Of a stretch of 64,000 nucleotides of DNA, positions 43,367-51,432 are shown piece by piece (the first letter of the stretch is position 1; the number at the start of each line of letters is the position of its first letter). The position numbers and the translations under genes are program-made. Source of the DNA: Shimia_B sp038528385 (GTDB lineage: Bacteria; Pseudomonadota; Alphaproteobacteria; Rhodobacterales; Rhodobacteraceae); assembly GCA_038528385.1 (NCBI GenBank), contig JBCBET010000001.1, positions 620,001 to 684,000 of the forward strand. Reading direction: 5' to 3'. Under the pieces are notes generated by a model. It was not told the DNA's origin. It did not search any database and worked only from the letters and a program-made list of their open reading frames with translations.

Positions 43367-43516
43367 ATGCAAACCGCCATCTTCGCCCTGTTCCTCGCCA
43401 ACATCCTTTTGGGCACCGCGCTCGTCGTGGCGCTCCTCCTCCGGCAGGAGCGCAGGCACCTCGCCGCGCTCGAGGCCGAAAACGAACGTCGCATAGAAGA
43501 GCGGCGGCGCCGGTAG
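43367..43516 (+). CDS. Possible 49-residue single-span membrane protein
   Basis: One hydrophobic N-terminal segment (AIFALFLANILLGTALVVALLL) followed by a strongly charged helix of Arg and Glu (coiled-coil-like LEAENERRIEERRRR). GAGAGCC lies before ATG 43367. It is convergent with the citryl-CoA lyase gene, 2 bases apart at the stops. No relatives recognised. Low to moderate confidence. Confidence 0.4.
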   Translation: MQTAIFALFLANILLGTALVVALLLRQERRHLAALEAENERRIEERRRR

Positions 43517-43518
43517 GC

Positions 43519-44274
43519 TCACGCCCCGGTATATGTCCAGCGATAGCCCGGCGGGGTGGGGCCCTTGTTGCGCCCGCCCTGCTCGCGCTGCTCCCAGGCA
43601 TGGGCGAGGATGCCCACCGAGCGCGAAAGGCAGAAGAGCCCCCGGGCCAGCGGTGGGGCAAAGCCCAGCTCGGCATAGATCACCGCCGTCGCGCCGTCGA
43701 TGTTCATGGGGAGCGGCGTGCCTTTGCGCGCGGTGAGCGCCGCCTCCACCGCCTGACCGATCTCCGCGAAGCGGCCCGAACAGGCCCCGGCCGCCGCCGC
43801 CTCCCCCACGAGCGCCATGAGGCGCGGGGCGCGCGGGTCCACGGGCTTGTGAAACCGGTGGCCGAAGCCCGGCACGATCGCGCCCCGCGCCGCGATCCAG
43901 GTGTCGAGCGTGCCGCCCCCGTCGATGTGGTGGAAAAGCTCCACCGCCTGCTCTCCCGCCCCGCCATGGACATCGCCCAGCATGTTGACCGCGCTCGCCA
44001 TGGCGTTGTTGAGCGGCAGACCGCAGGTCACCGCCATGCGCGCGGCGGCAATGGAAGGAGCCTGGGGACCGTGGTCCACCGCGGCCACGAGCGCGGCCTC
44101 GAAGAGGCGGAGCTGCGGCGGCGCGGGCCTGTCACCGCGCACGAGAAACCAGATCATCTCAGTAAAGCTCATCTCGCCGATGAGACCCTCGATTGGTTCC
44201 CCGCGCAGTGCGATGCGCCCGGGCGCCATGTCGATGATGGCGGTGGACCACCAATCGGAGACGTCGCGCGTCAT
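43519..44274 (-). CDS. Citryl-CoA lyase / citrate synthase-like protein
   Basis: 251 residues, shorter than citrate synthase (about 430) and equal to the stand-alone citryl-CoA lyase fold. Active-site positions known from citrate synthase remain: H103 in DVHGGAGEQ, H139 in PGFGHRFHK and D193 in NIDGATAV. It therefore likely cleaves or forms a 3-hydroxyacyl-CoA such as citryl-CoA. Its ATG overlaps the stop of the CoA-transferase gene (ATGA). Last in the tct operon. Substrate inferred. Confidence 0.85.
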   Translation of the reverse strand: MTRDVSDWWSTAIIDMAPGRIALRGEPIEGLIGEMSFTEMIWFLVRGDRPAPPQLRLFEAALVAAVDHGPQAPSIAAARMAVTCGLPLNNAMASAVNMLGDVHGGAGEQAVELFHHIDGGGTLDTWIAARGAIVPGFGHRFHKPVDPRAPRLMALVGEAAAAGACSGRFAEIGQAVEAALTARKGTPLPMNIDGATAVIYAELGFAPPLARGLFCLSRSVGILAHAWEQREQGGRNKGPTPPGYRWTYTGA

Positions 44275-45470
44275 ATCACGCCCTCCTCCCTCAGAGCGGC
44301 GCGCGCGATGGCGTCGTACCCGATATCGCCCAGCACCGCGTCGGTATCCTGCCCGAGCGCGGGGGGCGGCGCATCCACGGCGGGGCGCGCGCCGTCGATC
44401 ATGGCACCGATGCGGGCGAGCTCGATCTCCTGTTCGACGCCGGGCACATCGGTGAACCGCGCGAGAAAGTCCCGTTCCCGGATCTGGGGATGGGCGAGCA
44501 CCGTGGCCACGTCGAGCACCGCGCCCGCGGGCACGCCCAGCGCGTTGAGCGCGTCCTCCCAGGCGGCGGCGGGCCGCGTGGTGAGCACGGTCTCGAGCTC
44601 GGCCTTGAGGCGCAGGCGGTTGGCTTTCCTGTCCTCCCGCGTGGCGAAGTCGGGATGGGTGAGCAGGTCCTCCCGGCCCAGATGCCGGGCCAGCGCCTGC
44701 CACTGCTCGTCCTTGTTGGCGGCGATGTTGAGGAGCCCGTCGGCGCATTGGAACGCGCCCGAGGGGGCCGAGGTGGGATTCTCGTTGCCGTGGCGCGCCG
44801 GATGCGCGCCGCCGATGAGGTGGTTGGAGACAACCCACCCCATGGTGGCGAGCACGGCGTCGAGCATGGCCACGTCGATGACGCAGCCCCGTGGGCGCGC
44901 GTTGAGCGCGGCACTGATCGCCATGGCCGCGGTGAGCCCGCCCACCGTGTCGGCGAGCGGGTAGCCCACCCGCGTGGGCATGCCATCCGGCGCGCCCGTG
45001 ACCTCCATCACGCCCGCGGCGCCCTGGATGATCTGGTCATAGGCCGGGCGCGCGGCCCAGGGGCCCGTCTGCCCGAAGCCCGAAATGGCGCAGTAGATGA
45101 GGCGCGGGTTGTCGCCGCGCAGCACGTCGTCGCCCAGCCCCAGGCGGGCCATGACGCCGGGGCGGAAATTCTCCACGAGGACATCGGCCTCGCGCGCGAG
45201 CTGGCGCAGGATCTCCTTGCCCGCCGGGGCCTTGAGGTTGAGCGTGAGGGATTTCTTGCCGGCATTCTGCGCGAGAAAGCTGATGCCCATGCCGCGCGAC
45301 GAGAGCTCCGGCACGGCGCCGAGCCCGCGGGCAAGATCGCCCCGTTCCACCGCCTCGATCTTGATCACCTCCGCGCCCAGATGGGCGAGCTGGTGGCAGG
45401 CGAAGGGCCCGGCGAGGACGTTCGTGAGGTCGAGGACCCGCACGCCCGCGAGCGGGTGCCCGGCGCGCAT
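44271..45470 (-). CDS. CaiB/BaiF (class III) CoA-transferase of the tct operon
   Basis: 399 residues. Catalytic aspartate D145 in RPAYDQIIQG, preceded by CAISGFGQTGPW. Opens with LAGVRVLDLTNVLAGPFACHQLAHLG. It starts at ATG 45470 with TGATG overlap to the TctA stop, and its own stop overlaps the lyase start. It is likely to activate the imported acid as a CoA thioester. Distinct from the CaiB-type gene at 5653-6822. Confidence 0.92.
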   Translation of the reverse strand: MRAGHPLAGVRVLDLTNVLAGPFACHQLAHLGAEVIKIEAVERGDLARGLGAVPELSSRGMGISFLAQNAGKKSLTLNLKAPAGKEILRQLAREADVLVENFRPGVMARLGLGDDVLRGDNPRLIYCAISGFGQTGPWAARPAYDQIIQGAAGVMEVTGAPDGMPTRVGYPLADTVGGLTAAMAISAALNARPRGCVIDVAMLDAVLATMGWVVSNHLIGGAHPARHGNENPTSAPSGAFQCADGLLNIAANKDEQWQALARHLGREDLLTHPDFATREDRKANRLRLKAELETVLTTRPAAAWEDALNALGVPAGAVLDVATVLAHPQIRERDFLARFTDVPGVEQEIELARIGAMIDGARPAVDAPPPALGQDTDAVLGDIGYDAIARAALREEGVI

Positions 45471-46987
45471 CAATCCCCGTCCGCCACGCCCTGCGCGCGG
45501 AGCCGCGCCCGCCGCGCCCGGTAGCTCGGCAGGAGCACGAGGATCGCCGCGAGCACGAGAAGCGCCAGCGTCATGGGCCGCTCGAGCACGAAGCCGAGCC
45601 CGCGGTAAAGCTGCATGGAGCGGGCGAAATTGTCCTCGAGCATGGTGCCGAGGATGAACCCGATGAGGAGCGGCGCCAGCGGATAATCGGCGAAGCGAAA
45701 GATCGTGGCCATCACCCCGAGCCCCACGAGCATCAGGAGCTCCGTGGCGTTGTTCTGCCCGATATAGGCGCCCATGAGCGTGAAAAAGAGGATGAAGGGA
45801 ATGAGGTAATTCCGCGGGATCGCGAGGATTTTCGCGATGTAGGGGATGAGCGGCAAATTCAGGATGAGCAGCACCAGATTGCCGATGAACATGGAGATGA
45901 TCACCGCCCAGAAGATCTCCGGCGTATCCACCATGAGCCGCGGGCCCGGCGTCACGTTCAATGCGATGAGCGCGCCCAGCAGGATCGCCGTCGTCCCCGA
46001 GCCGGGGATGCCCAGCGTCAGAAGCGGCACGAAGGAGCCCGTGCAGGCGGCGTTGTTGGCGGTCTCGGGCGCCGCGAGCCCCTTGACGGAGCCCTTGCCG
46101 AACTCCGCCTGCTCGTCGCCCTTGGCGATGTTGCGCTCCACCGCGTAGCCTAGGAAGGAGGCGATCGTGGCCCCCGCCCCCGGCAGCACCCCGATGAAGA
46201 AGCCCTGCAGCGATTGCCGCCCGATCACGGGCACCATAGCGCGCCCTTCCGCGCGCGAGAACCGCAGGTTCTCGATCTTCCCGCTGCCGCCTTGCCCGGC
46301 GCCCCGCGCGGGGTTCAGCACGAGAAAGAGCGCCTCGGGCAGCGCGAACATCGCCATGGCCAGCGTGATGAACGAGATCCCCGATTGCAGGTCCATGAGC
46401 CCCATCGTGAAGCGCGGCATGTTGAAGAGCGCGCCCTCGCCCACCGTGGCCAGGATGAGGCCGAGAACGGTCATCATGAGCGCCTTGGCCACCTGGCCCG
46501 TGCCGGCAAAGGCCGCGATGGCCGAAAGGCCCACGACCATGAGCGCGAAATACTCCGCAGAGTGAAAGAGCAGCGCCACCGAAGACAGCGCGGGCGCGAA
46601 GATCATCAGGAGGATCGCCCCGATCGTGCCGCCCGCGAAGGAGGACACGGCGGCGATGGTGAGCGCCTTGCCCGCCTGCCCCTTCCGCGCCATGGGATAG
46701 CCGTCGAAGGAGGTCGCCACCGTCCCCGCCACGCCCGGCGCGTTGAGCAGGATCGACGAGGTCGAGCCGCCGAAGATCGCCCCGTAGTAGACCCCCGCCA
46801 GCAGGATGAGCGCGGCCGCCGGGTCTCCTATGCCGATGGCCACGGGGATCATGATCGCGATGATCGACATCGGCCCAAGTCCCGGCAGCATGCCGATGAA
46901 CGTCCCGATGAGGCAGCCCGCGATGACCATCAGGAGGTTCTGGATGGAAAAGGCCGCTTCGAGGCCGATCAGGATGCCTTCGAGCAT
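45470..46987 (-). CDS. tctA: Tripartite tricarboxylate transporter, large permease TctA
   Basis: 505 residues with about 11-12 membrane spans. The GGSTSSILLNAPG motif (near 73-85) and LLTLGIPGSGTTAILLGAL (near 320-340) are the two conserved TctA loops. It is the large channel subunit of the TTT family, driven by ion gradients, with the TctC binding protein. Its end overlaps the CoA-transferase start by one base. Confidence 0.95.
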   Translation of the reverse strand: MLEGILIGLEAAFSIQNLLMVIAGCLIGTFIGMLPGLGPMSIIAIMIPVAIGIGDPAAALILLAGVYYGAIFGGSTSSILLNAPGVAGTVATSFDGYPMARKGQAGKALTIAAVSSFAGGTIGAILLMIFAPALSSVALLFHSAEYFALMVVGLSAIAAFAGTGQVAKALMMTVLGLILATVGEGALFNMPRFTMGLMDLQSGISFITLAMAMFALPEALFLVLNPARGAGQGGSGKIENLRFSRAEGRAMVPVIGRQSLQGFFIGVLPGAGATIASFLGYAVERNIAKGDEQAEFGKGSVKGLAAPETANNAACTGSFVPLLTLGIPGSGTTAILLGALIALNVTPGPRLMVDTPEIFWAVIISMFIGNLVLLILNLPLIPYIAKILAIPRNYLIPFILFFTLMGAYIGQNNATELLMLVGLGVMATIFRFADYPLAPLLIGFILGTMLEDNFARSMQLYRGLGFVLERPMTLALLVLAAILVLLPSYRARRARLRAQGVADGD

Positions 46988-46990
46988 GGC

Positions 46991-47491
46991 TCAGGTCCCC
47001 AGAAAGAACGGAAAGGGACGCAGGAAGATGCCGAGCACCTCCTGCACGAGGTACCAGACCCCGCCCGTGGCAAGACAGGCCACCGGGATCATCACGTGGA
47101 ACTTGCGCTCGCCGAGGGTCGCGCTTCCCGCCACGAGAAAGCCCGCGGTGGCGAGGAGGAACCCCGCCGGACGTAGGAGCAGCGCATAGGCCACCATGAG
47201 CGACAGGAGCAGCACGGCCTGCCCGATCTTGTAGTCACCGAGCCGCGCGAGGTTGATGTCGGTGGCGCCGGGCGACTTCTCTTCCACGGGCTTCTCCAGC
47301 CCGAGGAGCACGATGAGCCCCACGAGGGCGCCGCCCACGGCCAGCATTTTGGGAAAGGTGGAGGGCCAGACGGGATTGCGCTGCATGAAGGGCGGCAGGA
47401 GCCCGTCCATGGTGAAGAACGCCGCGTAGCCGTAGACGCAGCAGAACGCCACGAAGAGAAGCGCGATCCAGCGGTCGAGGGCCAAGGGCAT
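46991..47491 (-). CDS. tctB: Tripartite tricarboxylate transporter, small subunit TctB
   Basis: 166 residues with four membrane spans. Starts LALDRWIALLFVAFCC and has the RPAGFLLATAGFLVAGS segment typical of TctB. The start at 47491 avoids a repeat-encoded extension. It is 3 bases before TctA. A long spacer with tandem hairpins separates it from TctC. Confidence 0.9.
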   Translation of the reverse strand: MPLALDRWIALLFVAFCCVYGYAAFFTMDGLLPPFMQRNPVWPSTFPKMLAVGGALVGLIVLLGLEKPVEEKSPGATDINLARLGDYKIGQAVLLLSLMVAYALLLRPAGFLLATAGFLVAGSATLGERKFHVMIPVACLATGGVWYLVQEVLGIFLRPFPFFLGT

Positions 47492-47504
47492 CTCCCCAAA
47501 GGAC

Positions 47505-47579
47505 GGTGCGGCCTGCGCACCCTGCGTGGATGTGGTGCGGCCTGCGCACCCTAGGTGGATGTGGTGCGGCCTGCGCACC
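47505..47579 (-). repeat. Three tandem 29-bp units each containing an inverted repeat
   Basis: Units start at 47505, 47534 and 47563. Each holds GGTGCGGCCTGCGCACC, which folds as GGTGCG/CGCACC over GCCTG. They sit in the tctC-tctB intercistronic region in RNA of the operon. Likely to form three successive hairpins. Function inferred: mRNA processing or stability between the highly expressed TctC and the permeases. Confidence 0.85.
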
Positions 47580-47591
47580 TTGGGCGGATCA

Positions 47592-47639
47592 GGTGCGCGG
47601 TGCGACCCACGGTGACCCGTGGGGTGTGCACCGCGCACC
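47592..47639 (-). promoter_or_regulatory. Large intercistronic hairpin after tctC
   Basis: GGTGCGCGGTGC (47592-47603) pairs perfectly with GCACCGCGCACC (47628-47639). Inside, CCCACGG and CCGTGGG (near 47606-47623) form a second stem. It lies 12 bases after the TctC stop. It can halt exonuclease decay or reduce read-through into tctB. No T-run follows. Role inferred. Confidence 0.6.
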
Positions 47640-47651
47640 GCCCGTGTCAGA

Positions 47652-48632
47652 TCACAGGAAGCCCAGCGTCCGCATGAGATCGCCGATCACCTGCTCCTGG
47701 TCCTCGAGGAAGACGCGGAACTCGTCGCCGTTGTTGTGGATGTTGACCCAGCCGTTGCGGGCCCGGACTTCTTCCCATTCGGGCGTCTCGTACATCTTCG
47801 TGATCGCGTCCTGGTAGGCCGCCAGCGTCTCCTCCGGCAGGCCCGGCGCCGCGAAGAAACCGCGCCAGTTCACGAACGTCGTGTCGAGGCCCTGCTCCAT
47901 CATCGTGGGCGCGTCGGCAAAGGCCGGGACCCGCTCATCGGAGGTCACGCCGAGGATGCGCACTTCGCCTTGCTCCGCGAGCGCCACGGCCTCGGAAAAG
48001 CCGGTGGAGAGCGCCTGGATCTCGCCGGAGAGAAGCCCCGCCATGGCCTCGCCGCCCGCATCATAGGGGATGTAGTTGAAGGCCGTGGGATCCTCGCCCG
48101 CCGCCTGCATCGCCATGGCCGCCACGAGGTGGTCCATGCCGCCGGGTACCGAGCCGCCGCCGATGGCGAAGCGGTTGCCGTCCGCGCGGTAGGCCGCGAG
48201 GAGCTCGTCCATGGAGCCGATGTCGCTGTCCGCATTCACCACGATCGCGGCGTAATCCCCGATGGTGCCCGCGACGAGCGTGAGGTCGCGGAAGCTCTGC
48301 GGGAAGACCCCGGTGAGCGAGCGGATCACGATGGGCGTGGAGTTCACCATGAGGGTGTTGTCCATGCTCTCCGCGTTTTCGATGAGATGCGCGATGGCCA
48401 CGCCGCCGCCGCCGCCCGACATGTTCTCGTAGGAGGCCGAGCCCACGAGGCCCGCTTCGGTCAGCGCCTCGCCGGTGCCGCGCGCGGTGCCGTCCCAGCC
48501 GCCGCCGGCGCCGCCCGGGATGAGGAAGTGGATTTCATCGACGACCTGGTGCCCGCCCGCGGCGGCCGGTCCAGTGAAGGCTAGGGCTGCCACGGCAGCC
48601 AATAGGGCCCTACGGCCCGTCTCGAAAGTCAT
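47652..48632 (-). CDS. tctC: Tripartite tricarboxylate transporter, binding protein TctC
   Basis: 326 residues. Signal peptide RRALLAAVAALAFTGPAAAGG then the periplasmic solute-binding domain: IHFLIPGGAGGGWDGTAR (the substrate-carboxylate loop), MVNSTPIVIRSL, VPGGMDHLVAAM and NWRGFFAAPG are TctC-like blocks. GGGAGGAATACCGA before ATG 48632 is a strong ribosome site. It is the first gene of the tct operon; the hairpins after it may raise its dose. It binds a tricarboxylate or related acid. Confidence 0.93.
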   Translation of the reverse strand: MTFETGRRALLAAVAALAFTGPAAAGGHQVVDEIHFLIPGGAGGGWDGTARGTGEALTEAGLVGSASYENMSGGGGGVAIAHLIENAESMDNTLMVNSTPIVIRSLTGVFPQSFRDLTLVAGTIGDYAAIVVNADSDIGSMDELLAAYRADGNRFAIGGGSVPGGMDHLVAAMAMQAAGEDPTAFNYIPYDAGGEAMAGLLSGEIQALSTGFSEAVALAEQGEVRILGVTSDERVPAFADAPTMMEQGLDTTFVNWRGFFAAPGLPEETLAAYQDAITKMYETPEWEEVRARNGWVNIHNNGDEFRVFLEDQEQVIGDLMRTLGFL

Positions 48633-48791
48633 TCGGTATTCCTCCCATTGTGCCGAGCGGTCGTTGCCGCCCGTGCGCGTGTCTTCAGGCGGCATGTGCG
48701 GCCCGCGCGCCATTGAACCCGGCGCACCGCATTCGCACAAGCTTCGATTTTCACGAGATCACCGGCTCTGCCGCGCCGCTGGCCCCGGTCC

Positions 48792-49211
48792 TCACACGAG
48801 CCGGGTGAGATGAAGGCAGGTCTCCACGTTGGTGACCCCGTCGAGCTTGCCCACGGCATTGAGAAGCGCGTCGAAGGCCTCGAGGCTGCGCGTCTCGTGC
48901 ACGGCAACGAGCGCCCATGTGCCGTTGGTGGTGAAGAGCCCGGTGATCTCCGGCATGCGCCGCAGCGCGCGGTGGACACGGTCGGTCTTGGAGAGGTCGA
49001 GCGCGAGGAGCGAGGTTGCGCGGATCGTGTCCTCCTCCATGGGCTCGGACAGCTCGACGGTGAAGCGGCGAATGGTGCCGCTCTCCTTCATGGCCTTGAG
49101 CCGCGCGGCCACCGTGACGCGCGAAAGGCCGGCGCGCGCGGCAAGCTCGGTGACGGAGGCGCGCGCGTCCTGGCGCAGGAGCGTGAGGAGCGTGCGGTCG
49201 GTACTGTCCAT
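48792..49211 (-). CDS. Lrp/AsnC-family transcriptional regulator
   Basis: 139 residues. N-terminal helix-turn-helix (TELAARAGLSRVTVAARLKAM, about 20-41) and C-terminal RAM domain, the normal Lrp plan. Start at ATG 49211. It is divergent from the arginase gene across a 110-base spacer, and PutA here lacks its own DNA-binding domain. It therefore probably controls the arginine/ornithine/proline genes, in response to an amino acid. Inference from context. Confidence 0.9.
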   Translation of the reverse strand: MDSTDRTLLTLLRQDARASVTELAARAGLSRVTVAARLKAMKESGTIRRFTVELSEPMEEDTIRATSLLALDLSKTDRVHRALRRMPEITGLFTTNGTWALVAVHETRSLEAFDALLNAVGKLDGVTNVETCLHLTRLV

Positions 49212-49321
49212 GCGATTTGCTCTCCAACTGTGCAATTTGCAAAGCACCTATCACGAAACGATCACTTTGGTCACTCCTCCGAGGCATCGCCCCCGCTTAA
49301 ATTCGCGGTCAGGAGGCCTCC

Positions 49322-50245
49322 ATGACCCACATCACTCTTATCGGAGCCCCCGTGCAGGCGGGCACGCAGACCAAAGGCTGCCTCATGGGCCCGGACGCCT
49401 ATCGCTGCGCGGGCCTGCCGGAGGCGTTCCGCGCGCTGGGCCACACCGTCACCGACGCGGGCAACATCGCCGCGCCCGAGGCCGGCCCCCGGCGCCACGA
49501 GAACGCGGCCATCACCACGCTGGGCGAGGTCGCGGCCTGGACGCAGGCGATCCACGACGCCACGCTCACGGCCGCGCGGGCCTCCGACATGCCCGTCATC
49601 CTGGGCGGCGACCATTCGCTTTCGGCCGGCACCGTGCCCGCGCTTGCCACCCATGCCGCGGACGAGAACCGGCCGCTCTTCGTCCTCTGGCTCGACGCCC
49701 ATCCGGACCTCCACCGCCTCGACACCACGACGAGCGGCAACCTCCACGGCACGCCCGTGGCCTACTTCCTCGGCGAAGACGGCTTCGCGGGCCACTACCC
49801 GCCCCTCGCGCACCCTCTCCCCCACGCGCAGTTCTGCGCGCTGGGCCTGCGCTCCGTCGATCCCGCCGAACGCGCCCTCATCCGCGAGCGCGGGCTCGAC
49901 AGCCACGACATGCGCGCCATCGACGAGCACGGCATCCGCGCGCCGCTCATGCGCTTTCTCGACCGTGTCGCCGCCGCGCGCGGCCGCCTCCATGTGAGCT
50001 TCGACGTGGATTTCCTCGACCCCGCCATCGCGCCCGCGGTGGGCACCACCGTCCCCGGCGGCGCCACCTTCCGGGAGGCGCACCTCGTCATGGAGATGCT
50101 CCACGACAGCGGCCTCGTCACCTCCATGGACCTGGTGGAGCTGAACCCCTTCCTCGACGAGCGCGGCAAGACCGCCCGCCTCATGGTGGACCTCGCCGCC
50201 TCCGCGCTCGGCCGCACGATCCTCGACCGGCCGACCGCGGCGTGA
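49322..50245 (+). CDS. rocF: Arginase
   Basis: 307 residues. Hydrolyses arginine to ornithine and urea with two Mn2+. Metal ligands are H98 in GGDHS, D125, H127 and D129 in LDAHPDLH, and the aspartates in SFDVDFLDP near 228-230. The family also includes agmatinase, but the SMDLVELNP end and company of ornithine cyclodeaminase favour arginase. GGAGGCC precedes the ATG. Confidence 0.93.
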   Translation: MTHITLIGAPVQAGTQTKGCLMGPDAYRCAGLPEAFRALGHTVTDAGNIAAPEAGPRRHENAAITTLGEVAAWTQAIHDATLTAARASDMPVILGGDHSLSAGTVPALATHAADENRPLFVLWLDAHPDLHRLDTTTSGNLHGTPVAYFLGEDGFAGHYPPLAHPLPHAQFCALGLRSVDPAERALIRERGLDSHDMRAIDEHGIRAPLMRFLDRVAAARGRLHVSFDVDFLDPAIAPAVGTTVPGGATFREAHLVMEMLHDSGLVTSMDLVELNPFLDERGKTARLMVDLAASALGRTILDRPTAA

Positions 50246-50254
50246 AAAACCCGC

Positions 50255-50277
50255 CCCGGCCCTGCGCCGGGACCTCT
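50255..50277. repeat. Hairpin repeat after arginase (copy 2 of 2)
   Basis: CCCGGC (50255-50260) pairs with GCCGGG (50266-50271), followed by ACCTCTT. It matches the element at 5591-5616. It lies 10 bases after the arginase stop and before ornithine cyclodeaminase. May act as an RNA stem between cistrons. Confidence 0.5.
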
Positions 50278-50352
50278 TGCCTTCCACCGCGAGGCCCCGG
50301 GTCAGGCCCAGGGTCAGGCGGCGGGGGCGTGACGCACTCAAAGGAGACGACG

Positions 50353-51399
50353 ATGCTCAAACCCTCCCCCCTCGCCATGGTGCCCTTCGTCTCCGTGGCC
50401 GACATGATGGCGCTCGTGAACACCATCGGCGTGGCCGAGATGATCGAAGGCATCGCCGCGGAGATCGAGGCCGACTACCGGCGCTGGCCCGATTTCGACA
50501 AGACGCCGCGCGTGCCGTCGCATTCCGAGGAGGGCGTGATCGAGCTCATGCCCACCTCCGACGGCGTCACCTACGGCTTCAAATACGTCAACGGCCACCC
50601 GGCAAACATGGCCCGCGGTTACCAGACGGTCACCGCCTTCGGGCTGCTCGCGCGCGTGGATACGGGCTACCCGATCCTGCTCAGCGAAATGACCGTGCTC
50701 ACCGCGCTGCGTACCGCCGCCATGTCCGTCGTCGCCGCGCGCCACCTGGCGCCGCAGGGGTCGAAGACCCTCGCCATCATCGGCAACGGCGCGCAATGCG
50801 AGTTCCAGGCGCTGGGCTTCCAGCGGTGTCTGGGGATCGAGACCGTGCGCCTCTACGACATCGACGGCCAAGCCACGGAAAAGGCCGCGAAAAACCTCGC
50901 CACCTCGGGCCTCGAAATCGTCCCATGCGCCTCCGCGCAGGAGGCCGTCGAAGGCGCGGAGATCATCACCACCTGCACCGCCGACAAGCAATACGCCACC
51001 ATCCTCACCGACAACATGGTGGGCGCGGGCGTCCACATTAACGCCATCGGCGGCGACTGCCCCGGCAAGACGGAGCTCCATCGCGACATCCTCCTGCGCT
51101 CCTCCATATTCGTCGAATACCCGCCCCAGACCCGCATCGAGGGCGAGATCCAGCAGCTCGACCCCGACCACCCGGTCACAGAGCTTTGGCAGGTGATCAC
51201 AGGGCAGGCAGAGGGGCGCACAGCCGGGCGACAAATCACCCTCTTTGACTCCGTGGGCTTTGCCACCGAAGATTTTTCGGCACTCCGCTACGTCCACGCG
51301 CGTTTGAAGGATACGGGCCATTATGCAGAGCTCGACATGATCGCCGACCCCGACGACCCGCGTGACCTCTTCGGGATGGTCATGCGCGCAAAGGACTGA
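50353..51399 (+). CDS. ocd: Ornithine cyclodeaminase
   Basis: 348 residues. Converts ornithine to proline and ammonia through an NAD-bound intermediate. The family's blocks are PRVPSHSEEGVIELMP, KYVNGHPANMARGYQT, IGNGAQCEFQALGF (NAD loop near 145) and INAIGGDCPGKTELH. AAGGAGACGACG precedes the ATG. It lies between arginase and PutA and completes the route from arginine to proline. Confidence 0.94.
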   Translation: MLKPSPLAMVPFVSVADMMALVNTIGVAEMIEGIAAEIEADYRRWPDFDKTPRVPSHSEEGVIELMPTSDGVTYGFKYVNGHPANMARGYQTVTAFGLLARVDTGYPILLSEMTVLTALRTAAMSVVAARHLAPQGSKTLAIIGNGAQCEFQALGFQRCLGIETVRLYDIDGQATEKAAKNLATSGLEIVPCASAQEAVEGAEIITTCTADKQYATILTDNMVGAGVHINAIGGDCPGKTELHRDILLRSSIFVEYPPQTRIEGEIQQLDPDHPVTELWQVITGQAEGRTAGRQITLFDSVGFATEDFSALRYVHARLKDTGHYAELDMIADPDDPRDLFGMVMRAKD

Positions 51400-51432
51400 G
51401 ACGGGGCCGCAAGAGATAAGGGAGAGACGACG

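Noticed and set aside
47492..47638. CRISPR-like array suggested by the three 29-bp units
   Set aside because: The units are directly adjacent with no unique spacers, each is palindromic, and no cas gene is present.
48829..51399. An 856-codon plus frame ending in ornithine cyclodeaminase
   Set aside because: The first part is antisense to the Lrp gene and out of frame with arginase. The ornithine cyclodeaminase ATG at 50353 has a good ribosome site.
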